Positions 1-6,069 of a DNA stretch of 11,708 bases are shown one piece after another. Within the stretch, counting starts at the first letter, position 1. The number at the start of each line of letters is the position of its first letter. The notes under the pieces are model-generated. The model made no database searches, had not been told where the DNA came from, and saw only the letters and a list, made by a program, of their open reading frames with translations. The DNA is from Suilimivivens sp963618065 (GTDB taxonomy: Bacteria; Bacillota; Clostridia; Lachnospirales; Lachnospiraceae). Location of the stretch: positions 1-11,708 of the forward strand of contig CAVERH010000077.1 in assembly GCA_963618065.1 (NCBI GenBank), given 5' to 3'. The position numbers and the translations under genes are program-made.

Positions 1-18
1 GTCCAGGAGGATCCCATA

Positions 19-48
19 TTGACAAGAAACCGATATACTGTTTATAAT
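19..48 (+). promoter_or_regulatory. Sigma-A type promoter of the glnA operon
   Basis: TTGACA at 19-24 and TATAAT at 43-48 are both perfect consensus boxes with an 18-base spacer. The predicted transcription start is about 54-56, which places the hexaloop hairpin at the very 5' end of the mRNA. Such a strong promoter suggests that control acts after initiation, in the leader. Sequence upstream of base 1 is not visible, so other promoters cannot be excluded. Confidence 0.8.
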
Positions 49-53
49 AACTT

Positions 54-69
54 AGAACAAAGGCGTTCT
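54..69 (+). promoter_or_regulatory. Candidate ANTAR target hairpin in the glnA leader
   Basis: AGAAC (54-58) pairs perfectly with GTTCT (65-69) around the six-base loop AAAGGC (59-64). ANTAR proteins such as AmiR, NasR and EutV bind hairpins with six-base loops carrying A at position 1 and G at position 4, and this loop fits. The same AAAGGC loop caps a hairpin at the start of the glnN leader in this window, and an ANTAR gene lies directly downstream of glnA. A second canonical hexaloop hairpin, usual in this family, was not found nearby. Confidence 0.6.
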
Positions 70-117
70 TATATGCACGATGGAAATCGTTGGATATAGG
101 GGTGCTTTTGCCTTTTT
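59..117 (+). terminator. Possible conditional terminator in the glnA leader
   Basis: GCCTTTTT at 110-117 ends in a five-base T tract, and GCCTTT is the exact complement of the AAAGGC hexaloop at 59-64. Pairing them would open the 54-69 hairpin and enclose an imperfect hairpin at 70-98 (a TATAT/ATATA stem and a CGAT/ATCG stem around GGAA). This is the same logic as the clearer glnN attenuator, but the stem is interrupted and the junction long, so the call is tentative. Confidence 0.35.
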
Positions 118-161
118 ACAGGGAAATTTTACAAGGAAAACAAATGGAAAGGACACAGCTT

Positions 162-1496
162 ATGAAGAAGGGTTATACAAAGGAAGACATCTTAAGAATG
201 GTAGAAGAAGAGGATGTGGAGTTTATCCGTCTGCAGTTTACCGATATGTTCGGATGCCTGAAGAACATGGCGATTACGGTGAGCCAGTTAGAGAAGGCAC
301 TGAACAATCAGTGTATGTTTGACGGATCCTCGATTGAAGGATTTGCAAGAATTGAAGAATCGGATATGTATCTTTATCCGGATCTGGATACCTTTACAAT
401 TCTGCCATGGAGACCACAGCCGGGAACCGTAGCAAGACTGATCTGCGATGTGTACCGGAGCGACGGAACACCGTTTCCGGGAGATCCGAGACACATTCTG
501 AAAAAGGCAGTTGCACATGCGGCAGAGCTGGGTTATGAGTTTGAGGTGGGTCCTGAGTGTGAATTCTTCTTATTTAATGTAGATGATAACGGAAGACCAA
601 GCACGGAATCCTATGAGCAGGCAGGCTATTTTGATCTGGATCCGCAGGAAATCGGTGAAAATGCAAGACGTGACATGGTCTTAACCTTAGAGGATATGGG
701 CCTTGTTGTGGAAGCCTCCCACCATGAGGCAGCACCTGCCCAGCATGAAATTGACCTGAAATATGATGAGGCAGTTTTGACAGCGGACAATCTGATGACC
801 TTTAAAATGGCGGTTAAGACGATTGCAAAGCGGCATGGGCTGCATGCCACCTTTATGCCTAAGCCGAAGTTCGGCATTAACGGCTCCGGTATGCACATTA
901 ATATGTCCCTGAACCGTAACGGACAGAATATCTTTAACGATCCGTCCGATGAACTGGGATTAAGTAAAGAAGCTTATTATTTTATGGGTGGAATCATCCG
1001 TCATATGAAGGGGATGACCTTAATTACCAATCCACTTGTAAATTCCTATAAGAGACTGGTGCCGGGATATGAAGCACCGGTTTATATTGCGTGGAGTGCA
1101 AGCAACCGGAGTCTTGCCGTGCGTGTGCCGTTTGCACAAGGAGCCGGAAGCCGTATTGAGCTTCGATGCCCGGATCCGGCAGCCAATCCGTATCTGGCGC
1201 TTGCCGTGTGTCTGGAAGCAGGACTTCAGGGAATTGTTGAGAAGATCGAGCCTCCGAAGAGCGTGGACTGCAACATTTTTGCCATGAGCGAGGAAGAGAA
1301 GGAAGCGAAGAATATTGAAGCCGTACCGGATTCGCTGGATGAAGCAATGGAGGAATTTGAAAAGGATGCTTTCATACAGCAGATTCTGGGAGAGCATATT
1401 GCGAAGAAATATCTGGCAGTGAAGAAGCAGGAATGGGCGGAGTACCGCGAGCAGATTACTGATTGGGAGACGAAGAAATATCTGAACCAGTTTTAG
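162..1496 (+). CDS. glnA: Glutamine synthetase, class I (Gram-positive alpha type)
   Basis: Makes glutamine from glutamate, ammonium and ATP in the cytoplasm; a dodecamer in this family. The 444-residue product matches the B. subtilis enzyme in length and resembles it throughout. Visible landmarks are the Asp latch in FDGSSIEGF (53-61), metal and substrate residues in GPECEFF (E132, E134), EASHHEAAPAQHEID (184-198), NGSGMHINMS with H245, the flap region SYKRLVPGYEAP (295-306, R298, E304) and RIELRCPDPAANPYLA near 331-346. No adenylylation segment of the beta type is seen. The start at 162 is chosen because it gives the family length and follows AAAGGA eight bases upstream. ATG at 144, preceded by AAGGA, is a possible alternative giving six more residues; ATG at 90 would give an unsupported extension. 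It is first in a glnA-ANTAR-dapL operon and is probably controlled by leader antitermination. Confidence 0.95.
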   Translation: MKKGYTKEDILRMVEEEDVEFIRLQFTDMFGCLKNMAITVSQLEKALNNQCMFDGSSIEGFARIEESDMYLYPDLDTFTILPWRPQPGTVARLICDVYRSDGTPFPGDPRHILKKAVAHAAELGYEFEVGPECEFFLFNVDDNGRPSTESYEQAGYFDLDPQEIGENARRDMVLTLEDMGLVVEASHHEAAPAQHEIDLKYDEAVLTADNLMTFKMAVKTIAKRHGLHATFMPKPKFGINGSGMHINMSLNRNGQNIFNDPSDELGLSKEAYYFMGGIIRHMKGMTLITNPLVNSYKRLVPGYEAPVYIAWSASNRSLAVRVPFAQGAGSRIELRCPDPAANPYLALAVCLEAGLQGIVEKIEPPKSVDCNIFAMSEEEKEAKNIEAVPDSLDEAMEEFEKDAFIQQILGEHIAKKYLAVKKQEWAEYREQITDWETKKYLNQF

Positions 1497-1511
1497 AGGG
1501 GAGATCCGGAG

Positions 1512-2060
1512 ATGAGTAATATCATTATTACATTTCTCAGGATAAATGATGCTCAGAATATTAAGAATATCCTTGTCCGAAACGGATGGAGCAACGTGAA
1601 TATCTGTACATCAGGAGCCGGAACCCTTGCCATGGCCGATCAGCTAGAGAGTGGTGTGGTCATCTGTGGATACCGTCTTCCGGACATGGCGTATATGCAG
1701 CTCAAAGAGGATCTTCCGGCCGGCTTTCAGATGCTTCTTATTGCGTCGAACAGTGTTATGGCAGGAGCGATTTCTACGGATGTGACGCATATGGAAACAC
1801 CGCTCAAGGTGCAGGAGCTGATCCAGACCATTCATTTCATGGAGGAGGATGCGGCAAGACGCAGGAGAAAACGGAGAGAGCAGCCACGGCAGCGAAGTCC
1901 GGAGGAACGTGCAATGATTCAGCAGGCAAAGGATATTCTGATGAAGAGTAATCATATATCTGAGGATGAAGCACACAAATATCTATTAAGAACCAGTATG
2001 CAAAGCGGCAGAAATCTGTTTGAAACAGCGCAGATGATACTGCTGCTTAAAAATAAATAA
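1512..2060 (+). CDS. ANTAR-domain antiterminator with degenerate receiver domain
   Basis: A 182-residue putative RNA-binding regulator. Residues about 1-108 resemble a response-regulator receiver, but the key residues are missing. The acidic pair normally following strand 1 is absent. The phosphoacceptor position in ICGYRLPDM (51-59) is Gly53 where Asp is expected, and the KP pair is replaced by Thr96-Pro97. A strongly basic linker (RRRRKRREQPRQR, 117-129) leads to the ANTAR helical domain (about 130-180) with the typical MIQQAKDILM and EDEAHKYLL segments. ANTAR proteins bind hexaloop hairpins and prevent terminator formation; clostridial NitR, encoded beside glnA, is a known relative in function. 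The gene starts 15 bases after glnA with GAGGGGAG as ribosome binding site. Likely targets are the AAAGGC hairpins of the glnA and glnN leaders. How it senses nitrogen is not visible; phosphorylation is unlikely. Confidence 0.9.
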   Translation: MSNIIITFLRINDAQNIKNILVRNGWSNVNICTSGAGTLAMADQLESGVVICGYRLPDMAYMQLKEDLPAGFQMLLIASNSVMAGAISTDVTHMETPLKVQELIQTIHFMEEDAARRRRKRREQPRQRSPEERAMIQQAKDILMKSNHISEDEAHKYLLRTSMQSGRNLFETAQMILLLKNK

Positions 2061-2074
2061 AAGAGGTAAAAGCA

Positions 2075-3289
2075 ATGACACGTGTGAATGAAAATTATTT
2101 GAAGCTTCCCGGAAGCTATCTGTTTTCCACGATTGGAAAGAAGCGTAAGGCTTTTGCAGAAGCACATCCGGACAGTAATATCATCAGTCTTGGGATCGGG
2201 GATGTTACCCAGCCGTTAGCCCCGGCCATTATTACGGCACTTCATAAGGCTGTGGATGAGATGGCAAATGCCGAAACCTTTCATGGTTATGCACCGGATC
2301 TGGGATATGAATTTTTAAGAGATGCGATTGCAAAGAACGATTATCAGGATCGCGGCTGCGAGATTTATGCAGACGAAATTTTTGTTTCCGATGGAGCAAA
2401 GTGTGATTGTGGTAATATTCAGGAGATTTTCAGTGCGGATGCGAAGATTGCAGTGTGCGATCCCGTATATCCGGTTTATGTGGATACGAACGTAATGGCT
2501 GGAAGAACCGGCGAATACGATCCGAAGTCCGAAACCTGGAGCAACGTGATCTACATGCCCTGTGTAGCCTCCAACAACTTCGCTCCGGAGCTTCCGAAGG
2601 AAGTGCCTGACCTCATTTATCTGTGCTTCCCGAATAATCCGACAGGCGCAACGATTACCAAGGCGCAGCTTCAGGAATGGGTAGATTATGCAAACCGTAC
2701 CGGATCCGTTATTATTTATGATGCTGCTTATGAAGCTTATATTTCGGAAAAAGATATTCCTCACTCCATTTATGAATGTGAAGGAGCAAGAACCTGTGCA
2801 ATCGAGATGCATTCTTTCTCGAAAAATGCCGGATTTACAGGAGTCCGTCTGGGCTATACGGTCATTCCGAAGGAGCTGACAAGAGGTGACGTTTCCCTGC
2901 ATGGCTTATGGGCAAGAAGACATGGAACGAAATACAATGGCGCTCCTTATATTGTACAGCGCGCCGGGGAAGCGGTTTATTCTCCGGAAGGAAAGCAGCA
3001 GTTAAAGGAGCAGGTCGCTTATTATATGAAGAATGCCGCCTATATCCGCGAAGAGCTGGCTGATGCAGGCTTTACGGTATCGGGTGGCGTGAATGCACCG
3101 TATATCTGGTTAAAGACCACGAAGGACATGACGAGCTGGGAATTCTTCGATTATCTGCTGGAAAGAGCCAATGTGGTCGGCACTCCGGGTTCCGGTTTCG
3201 GACCGAGCGGAGAGGGGTACTTCCGTCTGACCGCATTCGGCAGCCATGAGAACACGAAGGAAGCCGTACGCCGGATTAAGGCACTGTAA
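2075..3289 (+). CDS. dapL: LL-diaminopimelate aminotransferase
   Basis: A PLP enzyme of the fold-type I aminotransferase family that moves the amino group of glutamate to tetrahydrodipicolinate, giving LL-diaminopimelate for lysine and cell-wall synthesis. The 404-residue product has the DapL-typical N-terminus (NENYLKLPGSYLFSTI, 5-20), SLGIGDVTQPL (38-48), the substrate segment FHGYAPDLGYEF (69-80), SDGAKCDCGN (105-114), FPNNPTGA (185-192), IIYDAAYE with D216 and Y219, and the Schiff-base lysine K250 in HSFSKNAGFTGVRLGY. It begins 14 bases after the ANTAR gene with AAGAGG eight bases upstream, so it is very probably cotranscribed with glnA. It links glutamate-dependent amino transfer to the nitrogen operon. 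Its last 14 bases overlap the convergent LysR gene, and no terminator is seen between them. Confidence 0.95.
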   Translation: MTRVNENYLKLPGSYLFSTIGKKRKAFAEAHPDSNIISLGIGDVTQPLAPAIITALHKAVDEMANAETFHGYAPDLGYEFLRDAIAKNDYQDRGCEIYADEIFVSDGAKCDCGNIQEIFSADAKIAVCDPVYPVYVDTNVMAGRTGEYDPKSETWSNVIYMPCVASNNFAPELPKEVPDLIYLCFPNNPTGATITKAQLQEWVDYANRTGSVIIYDAAYEAYISEKDIPHSIYECEGARTCAIEMHSFSKNAGFTGVRLGYTVIPKELTRGDVSLHGLWARRHGTKYNGAPYIVQRAGEAVYSPEGKQQLKEQVAYYMKNAAYIREELADAGFTVSGGVNAPYIWLKTTKDMTSWEFFDYLLERANVVGTPGSGFGPSGEGYFRLTAFGSHENTKEAVRRIKAL

Positions 3290-4163
3290 AAGGAAAGTCA
3301 TAATCCTTCATAAAATCAATAAAGCATTGCATTTCCTCCCGGAGAAACAATCCCTTTTTCCAGACGATGCCAATCTGGGCATACAGGGGAGGATTTAAAG
3401 GAAGTCCAACACAGTCAGGAAATTGCGGCAGGTGATCCTCGTAAAGAAAACCGCCGCAGTTTCCCTGATGAATAAATTTCAACATAGTGTAAATCTGACT
3501 GCTTTTCATAAGAATGGTGGGAGAGATCTGCAGCTGCTGGAACCGCATGCCCAGAAGCTCATTCTGGACTGAGTCTGCGTTCAGCATAAGTAACTGTTCT
3601 TCTTTAAAATCCTCCATATTCATAACCTTCTGCGAAGCTCTTTTGTGGGAAGGATCCACCACATAAAGGAGCTGTTCCCGTATCAGGGGAATACTTTCCA
3701 ATTGATCAATATCATATTGCTCCATATTAACCAGACCGAGATCCAACTGCTCCGTCCGTATAAGCTGGCAGGCCCGGACAGAACCGTATTCATGCAATTC
3801 CAGAGGAATCGTTGGATATTTTGCGTGAAAGGCATTCCACAGCGCCGGAAAGAAAATGGTACTTAGGATCGGTGGAATGCCCAGCTTCAGTACCGGATGT
3901 ACTTCGTTCAGCTTTTGAAGCTGCCGCTGCAATTCGTCCCCTTCTTTTAAAAAGGAAGAGGCTTTTTCATAAAACTGTCTTCCGGCATCGGTCAGTTCGA
4001 GCGGTGTTTTGTTACGATAAAAAAGTGTAACATCGAATTCATTTTCCAATTCCCGGATTGCAAGCGAAACGGCAGGCTGCGTGACATAAAGCTCGGCTGC
4101 AGCCTTGGTGATGCTGTGAGTACGGCATGCGGTACAGAAATAGCGAAGCTGATTTAACGTCAT
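3276..4163 (-). CDS. LysR-type transcriptional regulator, probable tartrate-operon activator
   Basis: A 295-residue DNA-binding regulator of standard LysR length. The N-terminal winged helix-turn-helix spans about 1-60 (MTLNQLRYF, SITKAAAELYVTQPAVSLAI, then RELENEFDVTLFYR), and the rest matches the two-lobed effector-binding domain, with LKLGIPPILSTIFFP opening the first lobe. It is divergent from ttdA, the usual arrangement for a LysR regulator and its target, so tartrate or a related hydroxy acid is the likely effector (compare TtdR of E. coli, a role analogue). ATG at 4163 follows AAAGGAG with seven-base spacing. The GGAGA of that site and the adjacent TCTCC form a small inverted repeat that could mask the site in the mRNA. 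The 3' end overlaps dapL by 14 bases, tail to tail. Effector identity is inferred from context only. Confidence 0.9.
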   Translation of the reverse strand: MTLNQLRYFCTACRTHSITKAAAELYVTQPAVSLAIRELENEFDVTLFYRNKTPLELTDAGRQFYEKASSFLKEGDELQRQLQKLNEVHPVLKLGIPPILSTIFFPALWNAFHAKYPTIPLELHEYGSVRACQLIRTEQLDLGLVNMEQYDIDQLESIPLIREQLLYVVDPSHKRASQKVMNMEDFKEEQLLMLNADSVQNELLGMRFQQLQISPTILMKSSQIYTMLKFIHQGNCGGFLYEDHLPQFPDCVGLPLNPPLYAQIGIVWKKGLFLREEMQCFIDFMKDYDFPFTVP

Positions 4164-4189
4164 GGAGATTCTCCTTTTATATAATACCC

Positions 4190-4239
4190 ATTGATAAAGT
4201 GTAGCGTTTATTAATCATTATTATAAGAAAAATTAATGA
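4190..4239. promoter_or_regulatory. Inverted repeats in the divergent region, candidate LysR operator
   Basis: Two overlapping dyads lie between the LysR gene and ttdA. ATTGATAAA (4190-4198) and TTTATTAAT (4207-4215) are inverted copies with one mismatch. TCATTA (4215-4220) and TAATGA (4234-4239) are perfect inverted copies around an AT-rich centre. LysR proteins bind imperfect AT-rich dyads of this kind, usually one recognition site and one activation site near the promoter. The region is very AT-rich, so chance dyads are possible. Confidence 0.4.
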
Positions 4240-4258
4240 CAACATAAAAAACATTAAA

Positions 4259-4287
4259 TAGATTTATCTTTATGGAATCAGTATAGT
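4259..4287 (+). promoter_or_regulatory. Possible ttdAB promoter with weak -35
   Basis: TATAGT at 4282-4287 is a good -10 box. Seventeen bases upstream, TAGATT at 4259-4264 is a poor -35. A good -10 with a poor -35, just downstream of the candidate operator dyads, is what a LysR-activated promoter tends to look like. It would give an mRNA leader of about 200 bases before ttdA. Confidence 0.35.
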
Positions 4288-4338
4288 GAAAGTAAGGAGA
4301 ATGTGCAACGGAAATCTGCAAAAATAAATAGAAAATGG

Positions 4339-4347
4339 AAAGGAGGG
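4339..4347 (+). promoter_or_regulatory. Strong Shine-Dalgarno sequence separated from ttdA ATG
   Basis: AAAGGAGGG is the best ribosome binding site anywhere upstream of ttdA, yet the ATG lies more than 150 bases downstream. The bases just before the ATG (GAAGAAAT) offer no usable site. The intervening element starts three bases after this sequence and ends seven bases before the ATG. Folding or removing the element restores normal spacing, so this is probably the original ttdA ribosome binding site. Confidence 0.6.
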
Positions 4348-4349
4348 AA

Positions 4350-4493
4350 CGTTATTGTTCACACAGCAGCCAGACACTTGCTGTCAGGCTGCGTAAGAAC
4401 ATGAATCAGGAGTGAGCAGGCTCCTTTTGCAAAGCAAAACTTTAAATGAGCCTGCGAATCGATACTGAAACGAGGTACGAGTGAACAGTAACG
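4350..4493 (+). repeat. Foldable element with terminal inverted repeats, inside the ttdA ribosome binding site
   Basis: CGTTATTGTTCAC (4350-4362) pairs with GTGAACAGTAACG (4481-4493) over 13 bases, with a single G-U in the RNA. Three stems fit inside. Stem one is GCAGCC (4366-4371) with GGCTGC (4387-4392), continued by GACA (4373-4376) with TGTC (4382-4385). Stem two is GCAGGCTC (4416-4423) with GAGCCTGC (4448-4455), with TTTTGC and GCAAAA inside it (4425-4439). Stem three is TCG and TAC (4459-4465, one bulged A) with GTACGA (4475-4480). The dinucleotide AA flanks both ends. No protein is encoded. It may be a small non-autonomous mobile repeat or a structured regulatory RNA; I do not recognise it as a known riboswitch. 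Confidence 0.7.
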
Positions 4494-4500
4494 AAGAAAT

Positions 4501-5406
4501 ATGGATAAAACGGAAAAGACAGACCGGATGACGAAAAGGTTGGTGCAGTTTCTTACCTATATCAGCAGTGTGCTCCCGGATGATGTCATTGCGAAATTAA
4601 AAGAGCTGGCACAGGGAGAAAGAGACGAACTTCCCAGGATTTTGTATGAAACGATGGAGAAGAATCAAGAGCTTGCAAAGCAATATCACAGGCCAAGCTG
4701 TCAGGATACGGGGGCATTGCAGTTTTTTGTAAAATGCGGGACCGGATTTCCACTGATCAATGAACTGGAGAGCTTATTAAAGGAAGCGGTAAAAATAGCA
4801 ACCAAGGAGGCTCCGCTCCGCCATAACGCGGTAGAAACCTTTGATGAATACAATACGAAGGAAAACGTCGGAACCGGCATTCCAACGGTATTTTGGGAAA
4901 TCGTACCGGATGAGGATTCCTGTGAAATTTATGCTTATATGGCAGGAGGAGGCTGTACGTTACCGGGAAAGGCAGCTGTATTGATGCCGGGAGAAGGATA
5001 TGAAGGTGTGGTCGATTTTGTACTGGATCAGATGACCACATATGGCGTCAATGCCTGTCCGCCGCTGCTTGTCGGGGTCGGAATCGCAACCTCGGTAGAA
5101 ACGGCAGCCGTTTTGTCAAAGAAAGCATTACTACGTCCGGTTGGATCTTATAGCAGTAATGAACGCGCAGCGAAGCTGGAAAAGCTATTGGAGGATGGAA
5201 TCAATAAGATCGGGATCGGACCGCAGGGAATGGGTGGAAAGCATTCTGTGATGGGCGTGAATATTGAGCATACAGCCCGGCACCCTTCCGTAATTGGGGT
5301 TGCGGTCAATGTAGGCTGCTGGTCTCATCGCCGTGGACATATTATTTTTGATAAAGATCTGCATGCCGTATGCGATACCCATACGGGCATGACATTTGAA
5401 GTATAG
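4501..5406 (+). CDS. ttdA: L(+)-tartrate dehydratase, alpha subunit
   Basis: The iron-sulfur subunit of a class I fumarase-type hydro-lyase that, with TtdB, dehydrates L(+)-tartrate to oxaloacetate under anaerobic conditions. The 301 residues match E. coli TtdA in length and along the chain. Likely [4Fe-4S] ligands are C67 in CQDTG, C186 in NACPP and C273 in VGCWSHRRG. Tartrate-type rather than fumarase-type segments are visible, such as MAGGGCTLPG (147-156), APLRHNAVE (104-112) and VGVGIATSVETAAVLS (191-206). The TtdA assignment over a clostridial fumarase alpha subunit rests mainly on these. The start is set at 4501 because a stop lies four codons upstream in frame; ATG at 4528 is an alternative. 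The ribosome binding site is displaced by the inserted element. It is followed 13 bases later by ttdB and is probably LysR-activated. Confidence 0.88.
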   Translation: MDKTEKTDRMTKRLVQFLTYISSVLPDDVIAKLKELAQGERDELPRILYETMEKNQELAKQYHRPSCQDTGALQFFVKCGTGFPLINELESLLKEAVKIATKEAPLRHNAVETFDEYNTKENVGTGIPTVFWEIVPDEDSCEIYAYMAGGGCTLPGKAAVLMPGEGYEGVVDFVLDQMTTYGVNACPPLLVGVGIATSVETAAVLSKKALLRPVGSYSSNERAAKLEKLLEDGINKIGIGPQGMGGKHSVMGVNIEHTARHPSVIGVAVNVGCWSHRRGHIIFDKDLHAVCDTHTGMTFEV

Positions 5407-5419
5407 GGGGGAAGCTTAT

Positions 5420-6052
5420 ATGGTTGAAATCAGAAATGGAAAAAAGGTACTTATTACGCCGATCAGCAGGGAAGATCTGAAGGATATCCAGATCGGAGAT
5501 GTGATCTGGCTCGATGGTAAGGTCACGACCTGTCGGGATGTCGCACATAGACGGCTTGTGGAATATGGGAAGGAGCTCCCTTTATCGATAAAGGATCAGG
5601 CAATTTTCCATGCAGGACCGATTGTACAGGAGGATCCTAAGGCACCATCAGGCTTTGAGATGGTTTCAGTCGGTCCCACAACATCCATGCGGATGGAGAA
5701 GTTTGAGTATGAATTTATTCGTCAGACGGGAGTGCGGCTTGTGATTGGCAAAGGTGGGATGAAAGAGCAGACAGAAAGAGCATGCAGGGATTTTGGAGCA
5801 TTGCATTGTGTTTTCCCGGCAGGCTGCGCAGTGGTTGCTGCAACAAAAATGCAGTGTATCGAAGGGCATTACTGGGAGGAACTGGGAATGCCGGAGACGT
5901 TGTGGGACTGCAGGGTAAAGGAGTTGGGACCGTTAATCGTCTCTATTGATGCAAGGGGCAATAATCTGTTTGAACTCAACAAGATTTCGTTTCATACCAG
6001 AAAAGAACGGATTAAGCAGGAAATATATCCGGAAGTGCGATTTATTCAGTGA
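5420..6052 (+). CDS. ttdB: L(+)-tartrate dehydratase, beta subunit
   Basis: The C-terminal-type partner of class I fumarase-like hydro-lyases; it completes the active site with TtdA. The 210-residue product tracks E. coli TtdB closely: LITPISREDLKDIQIGDVIWL (start of the domain, 11-31), TCRDVAHRRL (37-46), AIFHAGPIV (61-69), VSVGPTTSMRME (82-93), IGKGGM (109-114), FPAGCAVVAA (132-141) and GPLIVSIDARGNNL (170-183). The start at 5420 is chosen because AGGGGGGA lies seven bases upstream and E. coli TtdB begins at nearly the same place. An in-frame ATG at 5396 lies inside ttdA and lacks a ribosome binding site. Thirteen bases separate it from ttdA and 17 from the next gene, so the three are one transcript. 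No tartrate transporter is visible in the window. Confidence 0.88.
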   Translation: MVEIRNGKKVLITPISREDLKDIQIGDVIWLDGKVTTCRDVAHRRLVEYGKELPLSIKDQAIFHAGPIVQEDPKAPSGFEMVSVGPTTSMRMEKFEYEFIRQTGVRLVIGKGGMKEQTERACRDFGALHCVFPAGCAVVAATKMQCIEGHYWEELGMPETLWDCRVKELGPLIVSIDARGNNLFELNKISFHTRKERIKQEIYPEVRFIQ

Positions 6053-6069
6053 TGGGGAGGTGTATAAGG

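Noticed and set aside
54..58. glnA leader as a glutamine or T-box riboswitch
   Set aside because: No T-box sequence or glnA-motif features are present; the hexaloop hairpin plus an ANTAR gene explains the leader better.
90..161. Upstream extension of glnA from ATG 90
   Set aside because: It would add 24 residues not found in class I glutamine synthetases, has no good ribosome binding site, and would translate leader sequence with a likely regulatory fold.
2315..2902. 195-codon open frame on the minus strand inside dapL
   Set aside because: Antisense shadow of a well-supported gene; no recognisable domain and composition follows the complementary codons.
3806..3822. 13-base match of the glnA leader (AATCGTTGGATAT, about 85-97) within the LysR gene
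   Set aside because: It lies in coding sequence, is a single short match and has no shared structure around it; most likely chance.
4401..4415. Four-codon ATG frame inside the structured element
   Set aside because: No Shine-Dalgarno sequence upstream and too short to interpret.
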